64,000 bases of DNA from Algibacter marinivivus (lineage in GTDB: Bacteria; Bacteroidota; Bacteroidia; Flavobacteriales; Flavobacteriaceae), in contig NZ_QFRI01000001.1 of NCBI RefSeq assembly GCF_003143755.1, positions 496,001-560,000 on the forward strand, written 5' to 3'. The translations under genes and the position numbers were made by a program. Shown piece after piece: positions 17,554 to 27,600 of this stretch. Position 1 is the first letter of the stretch, and each line of letters opens with the position of its first letter. The notes below the pieces were generated by a model. It searched no databases. It saw only the letters and a program-made list of their open reading frames with translations, and was not told the origin of the DNA.

Positions 17554-19175
17554 TATTCTAAAACAAATTCTAGAGGTTCTCCTGTAGCTCCATTTGGAAA
17601 ACTAATACCTAACAAAGCAGACATTGTTGGTGCTATATCTGGAATAACTGTTTTAATATATGTTTCACCTTTTTTAATGCCCTTACCAAAAAACAGCAAA
17701 GGAACATGAGTATCGTATTTTAGACCACTTCCATGAGTTGTTCCTGTTTTACTATATGAAATATAAGCCGGATCATTAACTAAAATAATGTCACCAGAGC
17801 GCTTTTGATTAAAACCATTTTGTAACGAAGCTTCTATACCATCGGTATAATTAACAGAATTCATTGTACTTGCAGTATAAGCCTTAGCGATATTTAAATA
17901 GGTAATTTGCTCATTTAAAATAGACTTTTGAACATCATCTAATTCTAAATTGAGCTCTTTTATTTTTTCTTTATTCAAAAAAATCTGATTATTACTAATG
18001 TTTTCAACAACATCAATAGTACCATAAGTATCTATCAAAAAGGTATTAAACTTTTCTTTTCGTTCTTCATTGTTTAAATACCCTGCTGGAATTTTTACAG
18101 ATTGTAAATATGCGGGAACATAAACTGCACCATGATCTGCTGTTAAAAATACAGTATACTCACCAACGCCCACCTTATTATCTAAAACCTTAAAAAGCCT
18201 CTCTAAATCTTTGTCTAAACGAATATATGTATCTTCCGTTTCTTTAGAATTTACACCAAAATTATGTCCTACATAATCAGTACTTGAAAAGCTTACTGTT
18301 AAAACATCAGTTATATCATCTTCTCCTAATCGCTCAGCTTGTATTGCTTCAATAGCAAAATCTGCAACAATGCTATTTCCAAAAGGTGTACTTTTTAAAA
18401 TCCCTAGTCCGCCATTATCATTACTCAATAACTCCAAATTATATGGAAATGATGCAGTTTCTTTTCCTTTGAAACCTCCTTCAAATACATTTATATCATC
18501 TCCACTTTCGGTATAAGTTTTAATATCATATAATGTATTCCAAACTTTTAAATAAGATTCAACAGTATTTGATTTATTAAAATCTACAACCCATTTAGGT
18601 AACTCATTCATGTAAAACGAACTTGAAATAAAATCCCCATTTTTCCCTCCATCAAACCAATATGCTGCATTTGCTGTATGTCCTGCAGGTAAAATAGCAC
18701 CTCTGTCTTTAATGGAAATTCCAATAGTCTTTCCTCGCATTTGGGTAAACAACCTATTCTCGTCTGTAAATGTTGTTGTTTTCATTCTATGCGGAGACAT
18801 TTGACCTGAACTTGCCATGGTTCCAGTAGATTTCATAGTATCATCACTAGTACAATACACCATTTCTTTAGTTTCTTTATCATACCAATGATTAGCTATA
18901 ACACCATGATATTTAGGCGTAGTACCTGTATAAATTGAAGCATGACCTGGGCCTGTATAAGTTGGTATATAATTAAAATGATTGTTCTTACAATTAAAAC
19001 CTTCTCTAATCATACGCTTGAATCCTCCTTCACCATACTTAGATTCAAAACGAGTTAAATAATCATAACGCATTTGGTCTACCACGATGCCAACAACTAA
19101 TTTTGGCCTTTCGTTCTGAGCCAATACAGATAGCGTTATAAAAAAAACAAAAAATACTGATAGAAAATACCTCAT
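17553..19175 (-). CDS. PafA-like alkaline phosphatase, periplasmic
   Basis: 540 residues. A signal peptide (MRYFLSVFFVFFITLSVLAQ) precedes an alkaline phosphatase superfamily domain. The nucleophile is Thr74 in PTYTGPGHASIYTG. Metal ligands lie in VGIVVDQMRYDYL, SSTDYVGHNFG and TADHGA. This is the phosphate-insensitive PafA type found in Flavobacteriia. It is upstream of the nuclease with a 1 bp overlap, so the pair is an operon for nucleic-acid phosphorus use. Confidence 0.92.
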   Translation of the reverse strand: MRYFLSVFFVFFITLSVLAQNERPKLVVGIVVDQMRYDYLTRFESKYGEGGFKRMIREGFNCKNNHFNYIPTYTGPGHASIYTGTTPKYHGVIANHWYDKETKEMVYCTSDDTMKSTGTMASSGQMSPHRMKTTTFTDENRLFTQMRGKTIGISIKDRGAILPAGHTANAAYWFDGGKNGDFISSSFYMNELPKWVVDFNKSNTVESYLKVWNTLYDIKTYTESGDDINVFEGGFKGKETASFPYNLELLSNDNGGLGILKSTPFGNSIVADFAIEAIQAERLGEDDITDVLTVSFSSTDYVGHNFGVNSKETEDTYIRLDKDLERLFKVLDNKVGVGEYTVFLTADHGAVYVPAYLQSVKIPAGYLNNEERKEKFNTFLIDTYGTIDVVENISNNQIFLNKEKIKELNLELDDVQKSILNEQITYLNIAKAYTASTMNSVNYTDGIEASLQNGFNQKRSGDIILVNDPAYISYSKTGTTHGSGLKYDTHVPLLFFGKGIKKGETYIKTVIPDIAPTMSALLGISFPNGATGEPLEFVLE

Positions 19176-19286
19176 TTTAATATATAATTTATTGTATTCA
19201 AAAATACGCTTTTTAAGATATCATAATTTAAATTTAAGGTTAAATTGGTATAACTTTTTTTTACTTTAGCAATTACAAATTTATAC

Positions 19287-20024
19287 ATGACGTACCTGCA
19301 CAACATAGGCGCTTATTTTTTAATGATTATTGAGATGTTTCGGAAACCCACAAAATGGGCAGTTATGAAACAATTAATTCTTAAAGACATAGACGATTTA
19401 ATTATTGGTTCATTAGGCATTGTAGCCTTTATATCATTTTTTGTTGGTGGTGTAGTTACTATACAAACAGCATTAAATATTGATAATCCATTAATTCCTA
19501 AATATCTAGTTGGTTTTGCAACAAGACAATCTATAATTCTTGAGTTTGCTCCAACATTTATGTCTATTATTATGGCTGGAAAAGTAGGGTCGTTTATTAC
19601 ATCAAGCATAGGTACTATGCGTGTAACAGAGCAAATTGATGCTTTAGAAGTTATGGGTATTAACTCTTTAAACTATTTAGTTTTCCCAAAGTTTATCTCC
19701 ATGATGCTCTATCCTTTTGTTATCTCAATAGCCATGTTTCTAGGTATTTTAGGAGGAATGGCAGCTTGCGTTTATGGCGGTTTTAGTACGTTAGAAGATT
19801 ATATTGTTGGTATTCAAAACGATTTTGAAACTTTCCATGTTGTATATGCTTTTATTAAAACTTTTGTTTTTGCATTTGTGTTAGCAACAATCCCATCCTT
19901 TCATGGTTTTTATATGAAAGGTGGCGCTTTAGAAGTTGGTAAAGCAAGTACAACATCGTTTGTTTGGACTAGTGTGGTTATCATTATTTTAAATTATTTC
20001 TTAACTCAAATGTTATTAAGCTAA
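19287..20024 (+). CDS. mlaE: MlaE-family ABC transporter permease
   Basis: 245 residues with about five membrane spans. It carries the MlaE signatures GKVGSFITSSIGTMRVTEQ and IDALEVMGIN. MlaE permeases carry phospholipids between inner and outer membranes. The stop codon overlaps the start of the ATPase gene by 1 bp. No MCE-domain gene follows here, so in this organism the substrate-binding protein must be encoded elsewhere. Confidence 0.93.
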   Translation: MTYLHNIGAYFLMIIEMFRKPTKWAVMKQLILKDIDDLIIGSLGIVAFISFFVGGVVTIQTALNIDNPLIPKYLVGFATRQSIILEFAPTFMSIIMAGKVGSFITSSIGTMRVTEQIDALEVMGINSLNYLVFPKFISMMLYPFVISIAMFLGILGGMAACVYGGFSTLEDYIVGIQNDFETFHVVYAFIKTFVFAFVLATIPSFHGFYMKGGALEVGKASTTSFVWTSVVIIILNYFLTQMLLS

Positions 20025-20791
20025 TGATTGAAGTTAATAATTTACATAAATCGTTTGGAGATGTTGAAGTTTTAAAAGGCATAAGCACCTCTTTTGATAA
20101 AGGAAAAACCAATCTTATAATAGGACAAAGTGGTTCTGGTAAAACAGTATTTTTAAAATGTTTATTAGGACTTTTTGAATATGAGGAAGGGACTATCTCT
20201 TATGATGGTAAAATATTTTCGCAACTTACCGAAGATGAAAAACGTAATATTAGAGCAGAAATTGGTATGGTATTCCAAGGAAGTGCTCTATTTGATTCTA
20301 TGACGATTGCTGAAAATGTGATGTTCCCGCTTCAAATGTTTACCAAACAAAGTAAAAGCGAAATGGAAGATCGTGTAGATTTTGTTTTGAAACGTGTAAA
20401 TTTACCTGAAGCACACAATAAAATGCCTAGTGAAGCGTCAGGAGGAATGCAGAAACGTGTAGCAATTGCACGGGCTATTGTAAATAATCCTAAATATTTA
20501 TTTTGCGATGAACCAAACTCTGGTTTAGACCCTAAAACGGCTATTGTTATTGATAACTTAATTCAAGAAATAACTGACGAATACCAAATTACTACTGTTA
20601 TAAATTCTCATGACATGAACTCAGTCATGGAAATTGGAGAAAAAATTGTTTTTCTGCGACATGGGTTAAAAGCCTGGGAAGGCTCTAACAAAACCATATT
20701 CAAAACCGATAACGAAGTAGTTACTGATTTTGTTTACTCTTCAAATTTATTTAAAAAAGTACGTAAAATGTACATTGAGGAAAATGAGTAA
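20024..20791 (+). CDS. mlaF: MlaF-type ABC transporter ATP-binding protein
   Basis: 255 residues. The Walker A is GQSGSGKT, the Q-loop is GMVFQGSALF, the signature ASGGMQKRVAIARA, and the Walker B FCDEP, all in order. NSGLDPKTA is the typical D-loop. It partners the MlaE-type permease encoded immediately upstream with a 1 bp overlap. The pair drives lipid movement to or from the outer membrane; direction cannot be read from sequence. Confidence 0.95.
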   Translation: MIEVNNLHKSFGDVEVLKGISTSFDKGKTNLIIGQSGSGKTVFLKCLLGLFEYEEGTISYDGKIFSQLTEDEKRNIRAEIGMVFQGSALFDSMTIAENVMFPLQMFTKQSKSEMEDRVDFVLKRVNLPEAHNKMPSEASGGMQKRVAIARAIVNNPKYLFCDEPNSGLDPKTAIVIDNLIQEITDEYQITTVINSHDMNSVMEIGEKIVFLRHGLKAWEGSNKTIFKTDNEVVTDFVYSSNLFKKVRKMYIEENE

Positions 20792-20811
20792 TCTTAATAT
20801 TAAAACTTAAA

Positions 20812-22293
20812 TTAATTGATTCGTTTTACAACCAAGGTATCTAAATCAAGTTTAAGTTTTAGCCACTTTTCAAGTTTCTCCTTATCTTTCTTACGTAATT
20901 CTTCCTTAGCTAAAGAATCTACCCATTTTACAGAAAACACAGATAATGTATCCGTTTTTTTAAAGTTTGAATTGATAACATTAGCGTATGAAAACTGCTC
21001 TATAGTTTCGTAATTTATCTTCACCTCTTGGGTCAATTCATCAAAAGCAATATAATTTTTTTCAAGTTTTGAAAGTTGCAACACTTTACTTTCTAAATAT
21101 GCTATTTTTTGAGTTTGTGTTAATAAATCTAGGGAATCTCTTGTTCTAAGTTCTTCCATGTATTTAAAATTGTCAAGGTTTTTAGATCTATTCTGATTAA
21201 CAACTAACTTACTACTTTCTAAAGCTCCATAGTCTCTCATTCTACTCTTTAACAAAGCAATTGTAGATTCAGGTATTTCATCTAAGCCAAATGTATTCAG
21301 TTCAATTTTACTATTCCCATCATCTCCATATTTAAAAATAGCATTGTTTTTAATATACTCTGCATGCGGTAAAGCACTCAACTCTTTATCCACAAATAAA
21401 CCAGCATCACGTTTAAAATTACTTTCTTTATAAACTTTTACAAAAGTAAATCCCGCAGGCACCATAACTACAATAGCTAGTAAAGTTGCCATTCTAGATA
21501 TAAACAATCGTTTTTTAGAATTGGCATATTTAAGCATTGGAAATCTTAACAATTTAAGCACTAAAAACGTTGCCAAAGCAATGAAAATAGTATTGATTGT
21601 AAAAAGGTACATAGCTCCTCCAAAATACACAAAGTTGCCTTTGGCTAATCCATAACCTGCTGTACAAAGTGGCGGCATTAAAGCGGTGGCGATTGCAACT
21701 CCAAAAATTACCGAAGCAATTGTTCCCTTTTTAGTTCGCGCGATAATTAAAGCTAAACCTCCAAAAAACGCAATAAGAACATCACGTATATCGGGTTTGA
21801 CACGTCCCAAAAGCTCATTAGTATCTTCACTTAAAGGAAAAAATTTAAAGAATAAAAAAGCCGTTAATAAACTCAATACAATCATTGTTGCTAAGTTTAT
21901 TAAAGAGCGTTTAAGCGTATCAATATCATTAATGGCAATAGACAATCCTACACCTAAAATAGGGCCCATAAGTGGAGAAATTAACATGGCACCAATAACA
22001 ACAGCTGTAGAATTAGCGTTTAATCCGACTGAAGCCACAAAGATGGAACACACCAAAATCCATGCTGTAGCACCTTTAAATGGTATATCACTTTTTATAG
22101 CCTGTACAGTAGCATCTCTATCTGTATCATCTCTAAAATCTAAAAGCTCTTTTAAAAATTTCTTTGTACTTGCAAGAAGTCCTTGAGCACCTTTTCGAAC
22201 CTCTTCTTTTGATTGCTCAACAGTCTGTTCTTTTTTTAGAATCTCAGCTTTAGATTCTTCTTCAGAGAAATTAAACTTACTTTCTTCACTCAT
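20812..22293 (-). CDS. DUF389 membrane protein
   Basis: 493 residues. A charged N terminus (about 1-75), then six or so spans with the DUF389 core (SVGLNANSTAVVIGAMLISPLMGP, split: SVGLNANSTAVVIG then AMLISPLMGPI) and TALMPPLCTAGYGLAKG, then a long soluble C-terminal region with coiled-coil character. DUF389 proteins are widespread but have no agreed function. It is 2 bp downstream of manC on the same strand. The C-terminal extension is longer than in minimal DUF389 proteins. Confidence 0.88.
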   Translation of the reverse strand: MSEESKFNFSEEESKAEILKKEQTVEQSKEEVRKGAQGLLASTKKFLKELLDFRDDTDRDATVQAIKSDIPFKGATAWILVCSIFVASVGLNANSTAVVIGAMLISPLMGPILGVGLSIAINDIDTLKRSLINLATMIVLSLLTAFLFFKFFPLSEDTNELLGRVKPDIRDVLIAFFGGLALIIARTKKGTIASVIFGVAIATALMPPLCTAGYGLAKGNFVYFGGAMYLFTINTIFIALATFLVLKLLRFPMLKYANSKKRLFISRMATLLAIVVMVPAGFTFVKVYKESNFKRDAGLFVDKELSALPHAEYIKNNAIFKYGDDGNSKIELNTFGLDEIPESTIALLKSRMRDYGALESSKLVVNQNRSKNLDNFKYMEELRTRDSLDLLTQTQKIAYLESKVLQLSKLEKNYIAFDELTQEVKINYETIEQFSYANVINSNFKKTDTLSVFSVKWVDSLAKEELRKKDKEKLEKWLKLKLDLDTLVVKRIN

Positions 22294-22295
22294 AA

Positions 22296-23375
22296 TTAGC
22301 CATATTGTTCTCCAAACTTATCTTTAACGTGTTGGAGTGTTTTCTTTATATCTTGTTCCTTCGACTTAGGAAAGATAAGCAAAACTTCGTCTTTATCAAC
22401 AATAATATAATCACTCAAACCATCAACTACTACAATTTTATCATCTTTAGTTCTTATCATATTACCAGATGCATCTTCTGCTAAAGTTCTAGCATGCACC
22501 ACTGCATTATTAGATTCATCTTTATCCAACTTATCATATAAACTCCCCCAAGTTCCTAAATCGTTCCAATCAAATTCAGCAGCAATAACATATACATTAG
22601 TTGATTTTTCCATGATGGCATAATCCACCGAAATGTTTTCTGCCTTTGGATAATTATCTCGAATAAAATCATCTTCAAAATCTGTATTATAAACAGATAT
22701 CCCGTTTTCAAATAAGGCATATAATTCAGGTTGATTATTCTGAAACGCTTCAATTACGCTTTTAACACTCCACATAAAAATCCCAGCATTCCATAAAAAA
22801 TTTCCTTGTTCAATAAATTCTTTTGCAGTTCCGTAATCTGGTTTTTCTCTAAATTGATTTACAGATTTTATCGCTTCCGCGGATGACTTATCAAATTCGA
22901 TATAACCATAACCTGTGTTTGGAAAAGTAGGTTGAATACCTAAAGTCATTAGAGCATCATTTTCTGAACAAAAATCGAAAGCTTGCTGCACATTTTTTGA
23001 AAACATTTTTTCATCTTCAATCCAATGATCACTTGGTGCTACAATCATAACAGCATCAGGGTTTTCTTTTTGGATTTTTAATGACGCATATAAAATACAA
23101 GGTGCTGTATTTCGCATTGCAGGTTCTAAAACTACTTGTCGTTGTTCTACTTCTGGTAATTGTTCTAAAACTAAATCATTATAACGTTCATTAGTTAAAA
23201 TGAAAATATTTTCCTTTGGAATTAAATCCGCTAAGCGATGAAATGTTTTTTGTATTAAAGTGTCTCCAGTTCCTAACATATCATGAAACTGTTTTGGAAA
23301 ATCTTGCGTACTTACTGGCCAGAACCTTGATCCTACACCTCCAGCCATTAATATGGCATAATAATTTTTATTCAT
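22296..23375 (-). CDS. manC: Mannose-1-phosphate guanylyltransferase
   Basis: 359 residues, the short form without the phosphomannose-isomerase domain. The nucleotidyltransferase signature is MAGGVGSRFWPVS (residues 10-22), and APSDHWIED and FLWNAGIFMW are typical of the family. It makes GDP-mannose for glycans. It sits 4 bp after the SprT-like gene and 2 bp before the DUF389 gene. Confidence 0.95.
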   Translation of the reverse strand: MNKNYYAILMAGGVGSRFWPVSTQDFPKQFHDMLGTGDTLIQKTFHRLADLIPKENIFILTNERYNDLVLEQLPEVEQRQVVLEPAMRNTAPCILYASLKIQKENPDAVMIVAPSDHWIEDEKMFSKNVQQAFDFCSENDALMTLGIQPTFPNTGYGYIEFDKSSAEAIKSVNQFREKPDYGTAKEFIEQGNFLWNAGIFMWSVKSVIEAFQNNQPELYALFENGISVYNTDFEDDFIRDNYPKAENISVDYAIMEKSTNVYVIAAEFDWNDLGTWGSLYDKLDKDESNNAVVHARTLAEDASGNMIRTKDDKIVVVDGLSDYIIVDKDEVLLIFPKSKEQDIKKTLQHVKDKFGEQYG

Positions 23376-23379
23376 TTTA

Positions 23380-23976
23380 CTAATTTATCAATTCTACTTC
23401 TGCATTTGGATTAAACAAATATAATCTTCCTGTTTTAACCTCTGTACATTCATAACGTTTTACTCTCTTTTTTCCCATTTTAAATACTTTTCCATTATGT
23501 AATTTAAAAGTACTGCCCAAAGGTACCTGAAAAACATAGGTCTTGTTATTGTGTTCGTCGAATTGCTTTAAAGCTAAGGCCAATGGCGCATCTGTATCGC
23601 TAGAGGCTTTTGGGTTTTTAAAATGTTTAGCTAATAAAGGTAATAATTCATTTGGGAAAATTTCTGGGTTTATAAAAGGCAACATTAAATGCTGAAATGT
23701 ACGCTTCCATTCTAAACCATGTGGTTTAATAAATCTTCCGTAGTTTTTATAAGCCTCAAAATGAGCTATTTCATGAATTAATGTGATTAAAAAACGGTAC
23801 TGGTTCAAATTTGAATTTATAGTAATTTGATGTTTACCATTTGGTAACGGTTTATAATCGCCATGGCGTGTTTTACGTTCCTTTTTTATTTTAACAATAA
23901 GATTATCATGCTCTAAAAACGAAATAACTTTCGGGATTGCATGTTCTGGAATATACGCTTGAAGTTGTGATTGCAT
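23380..23976 (-). CDS. SprT-like zinc protease domain protein
   Basis: 198 residues with HEIAH at 68-72, the zinc-binding motif of SprT/Spartan-type proteins, and a second part with a basic GKKRVKRYECTEVKTGRLYLF zinc-ribbon-like tail that has lost most cysteines. Spartan relatives cut DNA-protein crosslinks, but the bacterial SprT role is not settled. It precedes manC by 4 bp. Confidence 0.85.
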   Translation of the reverse strand: MQSQLQAYIPEHAIPKVISFLEHDNLIVKIKKERKTRHGDYKPLPNGKHQITINSNLNQYRFLITLIHEIAHFEAYKNYGRFIKPHGLEWKRTFQHLMLPFINPEIFPNELLPLLAKHFKNPKASSDTDAPLALALKQFDEHNNKTYVFQVPLGSTFKLHNGKVFKMGKKRVKRYECTEVKTGRLYLFNPNAEVELIN

Positions 23977-24037
23977 TACTGCTAAAATAATAGATTTCTC
24001 AAGAAAAGGTAATTCATTTCATTAGATATTTTAAGCT

Positions 24038-24673
24038 CTACAACATTCCTAAAAGGTCATCCATACTACCAAAAGTTTTATTAACTAAGGTTTCAAGTTC
24101 ATTATTATAATCGTGCTCTGTATAGCCATAAACATCAAAACCTCCAGTTTTGGCTGCTTTTACTCCAGAGACACTATCTTCTATAACTAAACATTCGCTT
24201 GGTATAAATCCCATAGTTTTGGCCGCCCAAAGAAAAATATCTGGTTCTGGTTTCCATTTTTGAATGGCGTAGCAACTAAAAATATTCCCTTCAAAAAATG
24301 GCAACAAATCTGTGATTTCTAAATTAAGACGAATTTTATTTTCTGGTCCACTAGAAGCCACACAAAAAGGCACATTCAAACTCTGAACGACGTCTTTAAT
24401 GCCCTTTATAGGTTGAATATCTTTACGAAATGCTTCAAATGTATTAATACGATAATCTTGTTCAAAATGAATTGGTAATGGATTATTAATACGTTTAGAA
24501 ATAACATCCATACATAAATTAAGTGCTTTTCCTTTTAAACTAATAAGAGACTCTTTAAAATCCATATTAGCACCCAAATCATTAGCCATATCCACTAAAA
24601 CCTTTATGGCTATAGATTCGCTATCAATTAAAACACCATCACAATCAAATATGATGCATTTGTATTTACTCAT
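24038..24673 (-). CDS. HAD-IA hydrolase (beta-phosphoglucomutase-like)
   Basis: 211 residues with all four HAD motifs in order: DCDGVLIDSE (about 9-18), VASSGPENK, WKPEPDIF and VIEDSVSGVKAAK. A helical cap lies between motifs I and II. Such enzymes are phosphatases or phosphomutases for small sugar phosphates; the substrate cannot be named. It lies 21 bp after the secreted haloperoxidase-like gene and 62 bp before the SprT-like gene on the same strand. Confidence 0.9.
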   Translation of the reverse strand: MSKYKCIIFDCDGVLIDSESIAIKVLVDMANDLGANMDFKESLISLKGKALNLCMDVISKRINNPLPIHFEQDYRINTFEAFRKDIQPIKGIKDVVQSLNVPFCVASSGPENKIRLNLEITDLLPFFEGNIFSCYAIQKWKPEPDIFLWAAKTMGFIPSECLVIEDSVSGVKAAKTGGFDVYGYTEHDYNNELETLVNKTFGSMDDLLGML

Positions 24674-24693
24674 TAAATTTATATTTATGAATA

Positions 24694-27600
24694 TTAATCT
24701 TTAATTATAAGAGCCTTTGAAGTGTTATTTGTTCTTAATATATATATACCCGAAGTTAAAAACATAGGTAAACTTATGCGCGTTTCTTTGGTGTATTCAT
24801 TATAACTTTTATCAATAAAATTTATCAGTCTACCACTAATATCAAAAATATCAAAAGTATCTTCAGCGCTAGTATTGGTTATAAATAATTCCTTATTAAT
24901 AATTGGGTTTGGATACACGATACTTGAAAGGTCATCACCTGAATTAGATGTTTTCCCAAAAAAATATGGCACTGCAAAATTAAATGCATCTACTCCCACT
25001 TTTTTACCAATTTTTCTTCCTGAAATATCATCAGCTGGTGGATGAATGCCTCCCCAAATTCTAGATAAGCTACATTGATCTGAGGCATCTCTATAGGTTG
25101 CCCATTGCAAAACAATATCTGTTGAAGGTCCTTCTTCAAATACTAAAAATTCGTTCTTTCTTGCTACAAACTCACCCATACCCCCAGGGAAATATTCATC
25201 ACCTGTTATTAGTGTTAAAACCTCTGCTGCTGCTCTTGAATAGGTAGAATGACCAGAAACATATCCTGCAAATGGTGGTGTTACAAAAGATGGCCGTTGA
25301 TATGGCCACCAATCTTCAGCTAATATCCAGCCTACTCCAGCTTGATCCGTTTCTACATTACCAATATAATCATGACCTTTCCAGGAATACACTTTAATCT
25401 TTCCTAAGTTTTGCGAATTAAATCCAACTAAAGGATCATTTTCTTCTACTGTTTCAATGTAACCATCAAATAATTTAACACCCTCAGGATGAAAATTAGA
25501 TGCAGATGGGTCTGAACTTTGGCCTTTATCTGCCATATATCGAATAGCTGAAATAGGGCGTATATAATCATACCAACCTTTTATGCTCCAAGCAGAAATA
25601 GCTGAATCGTGCATAGCACCTCCTAAAATAAAATATGATTTCACATCCCATTCTATTGGAGAAAGAGATTCCCCTTCTCCTCTAAACTTTTTTGTTGACA
25701 ATGGATGGTCACTTACATAATTAAGCAATGAAAACCAATGCCCTGGTGGTGTTTCAGAATCAGGTCCATCTGCCCAAAACTCTGCTAATACTCTAGCATA
25801 ATCTCCTCTAGGGACTAATTGCTCATCGTATGCAATATTTGTTATAGGGTTTATGGTTCTACCTGTACCAACATCCCCACCTTCCAAGAGCTTATAAAAT
25901 TGAGGATAGTCTTCAAAATTATCTGGTAAAGATTCAAAATCTATATTTCCAATCGATTTTGGTGAAATATCCCATAACACACCATCACTTGAATCTAAAT
26001 GCGACGCCCATACTGATACTAACGAAAACCCCCACTTATATGCTTCACTTGATGCTGTTGTATTACTATCATCTAAGTAAGGTGGTGATAAAGGATCGTT
26101 ATATACTAAATAATCATTTCCATCCCGTTGATAACTTGTTAAGTCATCATTTTTTAAAGAAAAAGGCAAAACATTTCCCCACTCAGGGTTTAAAAAATCT
26201 AGCACATTCCCTTCTATAGGATTTCCACTTTGATCTATAAACGTTTCTAAACTCAAAGGTTGCCATCTGTTTGGGTTTTCAATAAATTCATTACCTGAAA
26301 AATCTGGAGCCATAGGATTGTTTATAGGCTCATAATAAGCATTATCATAATTAGATGCTTCTCTAGAACCATCAGTGTTTCCGTAATTAATAATTTCTTG
26401 AGCAATGTAATTTCCTAATGCTGCTGCATTACCAGTTTCATAGTCTGTAGCGGTATAATTAGTATCATATCCTAATTGATTCATGATTAAATTGAACTTT
26501 TCCCCAGACACCTTAAATCCTGGCGAGCTGGAGAAACGATAATTAAGTAATCTATAAGCCGCATAACTTATTGCTTTGTTTATAGATTCCTCTTTACTTT
26601 CAAGAGGACTAAAATCTAAAAGTTCGCTATTATAGTTATTTATGGTATTACCCACTAAGTACGGTCTAGCAATCTCATCATAAATAGCCCAAGCATCATA
26701 TAACGCTATACTGGTATGAAATAAATTTCTAGCATGAACTGTAGGGCGCGCAAAATCATTTCTAATAGCATCTAAAAGGGCTTCGTTCCATATTCTAGCA
26801 ATTGATTTATCTAATTCAACATCATCAATACTTAAATCGACTTCTAAACTAGCTGTTAAACTAGAACAACTAGCTGTAATTTCTATAACAGATATAGTTC
26901 CAATTGCATCTACTCCCCATTTCACTTTAACACTATCGGTTCCTTGTCCTTCAAGTATTTCTCCTCCTACGATACTCCACTGCGTTGTTGAACTTGGTGG
27001 TATAGGGTAGCTATATGTTTCTTCTTTTAAAAAACCTGAAGCCATATTACCCGAAATGTTTTTAACTTCTAGATAAGTACAAGACCCATCATCAACATAC
27101 GCATTTGGGTTGAAGGAACATGAAAGTGGATCTGTGCATCCAGAAATTTTTTCGCTTGGTTGAATATTTAAAACTTGATATCCTTGGCCTTCAATAGCCT
27201 TTATAGTCCTATTTGAATTTAGATTTTGATAGGTTTCAACCAAACCAGAGGGCCACTTAATAACTAATTCTGTAATATCAGTAGCATCATTTAATCCAAA
27301 ATGAACGGGTGTTAAACTCTGACCTAAAAAACCTATTCCTGAATAGTGCCTTTTTATAGTTCTATTTGCTGTTGTTAAAGTTAATTGGGTTCCAATAGCA
27401 TCTCTATTAGATTGAGTTCCTTGCAATATAACTTTAAACCAATTTAGACTATTGGTTTCATTAAAATTTAAAGTCTTATTTTCATAAAAATAAGATGGTC
27501 TATCATTATTAGTAACAAAAAGATCTATATCACCATCATTATCAAAATCAAAATCTACAGCGCTAACGCTAATCGTTAAATCCTTTAAATTTATACTTTC

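Noticed and set aside
25959-26219. Plus-strand ORF inside the haloperoxidase-like gene
   Set aside because: Shadow of the minus-strand coding frame with no start context or recognisable domain.
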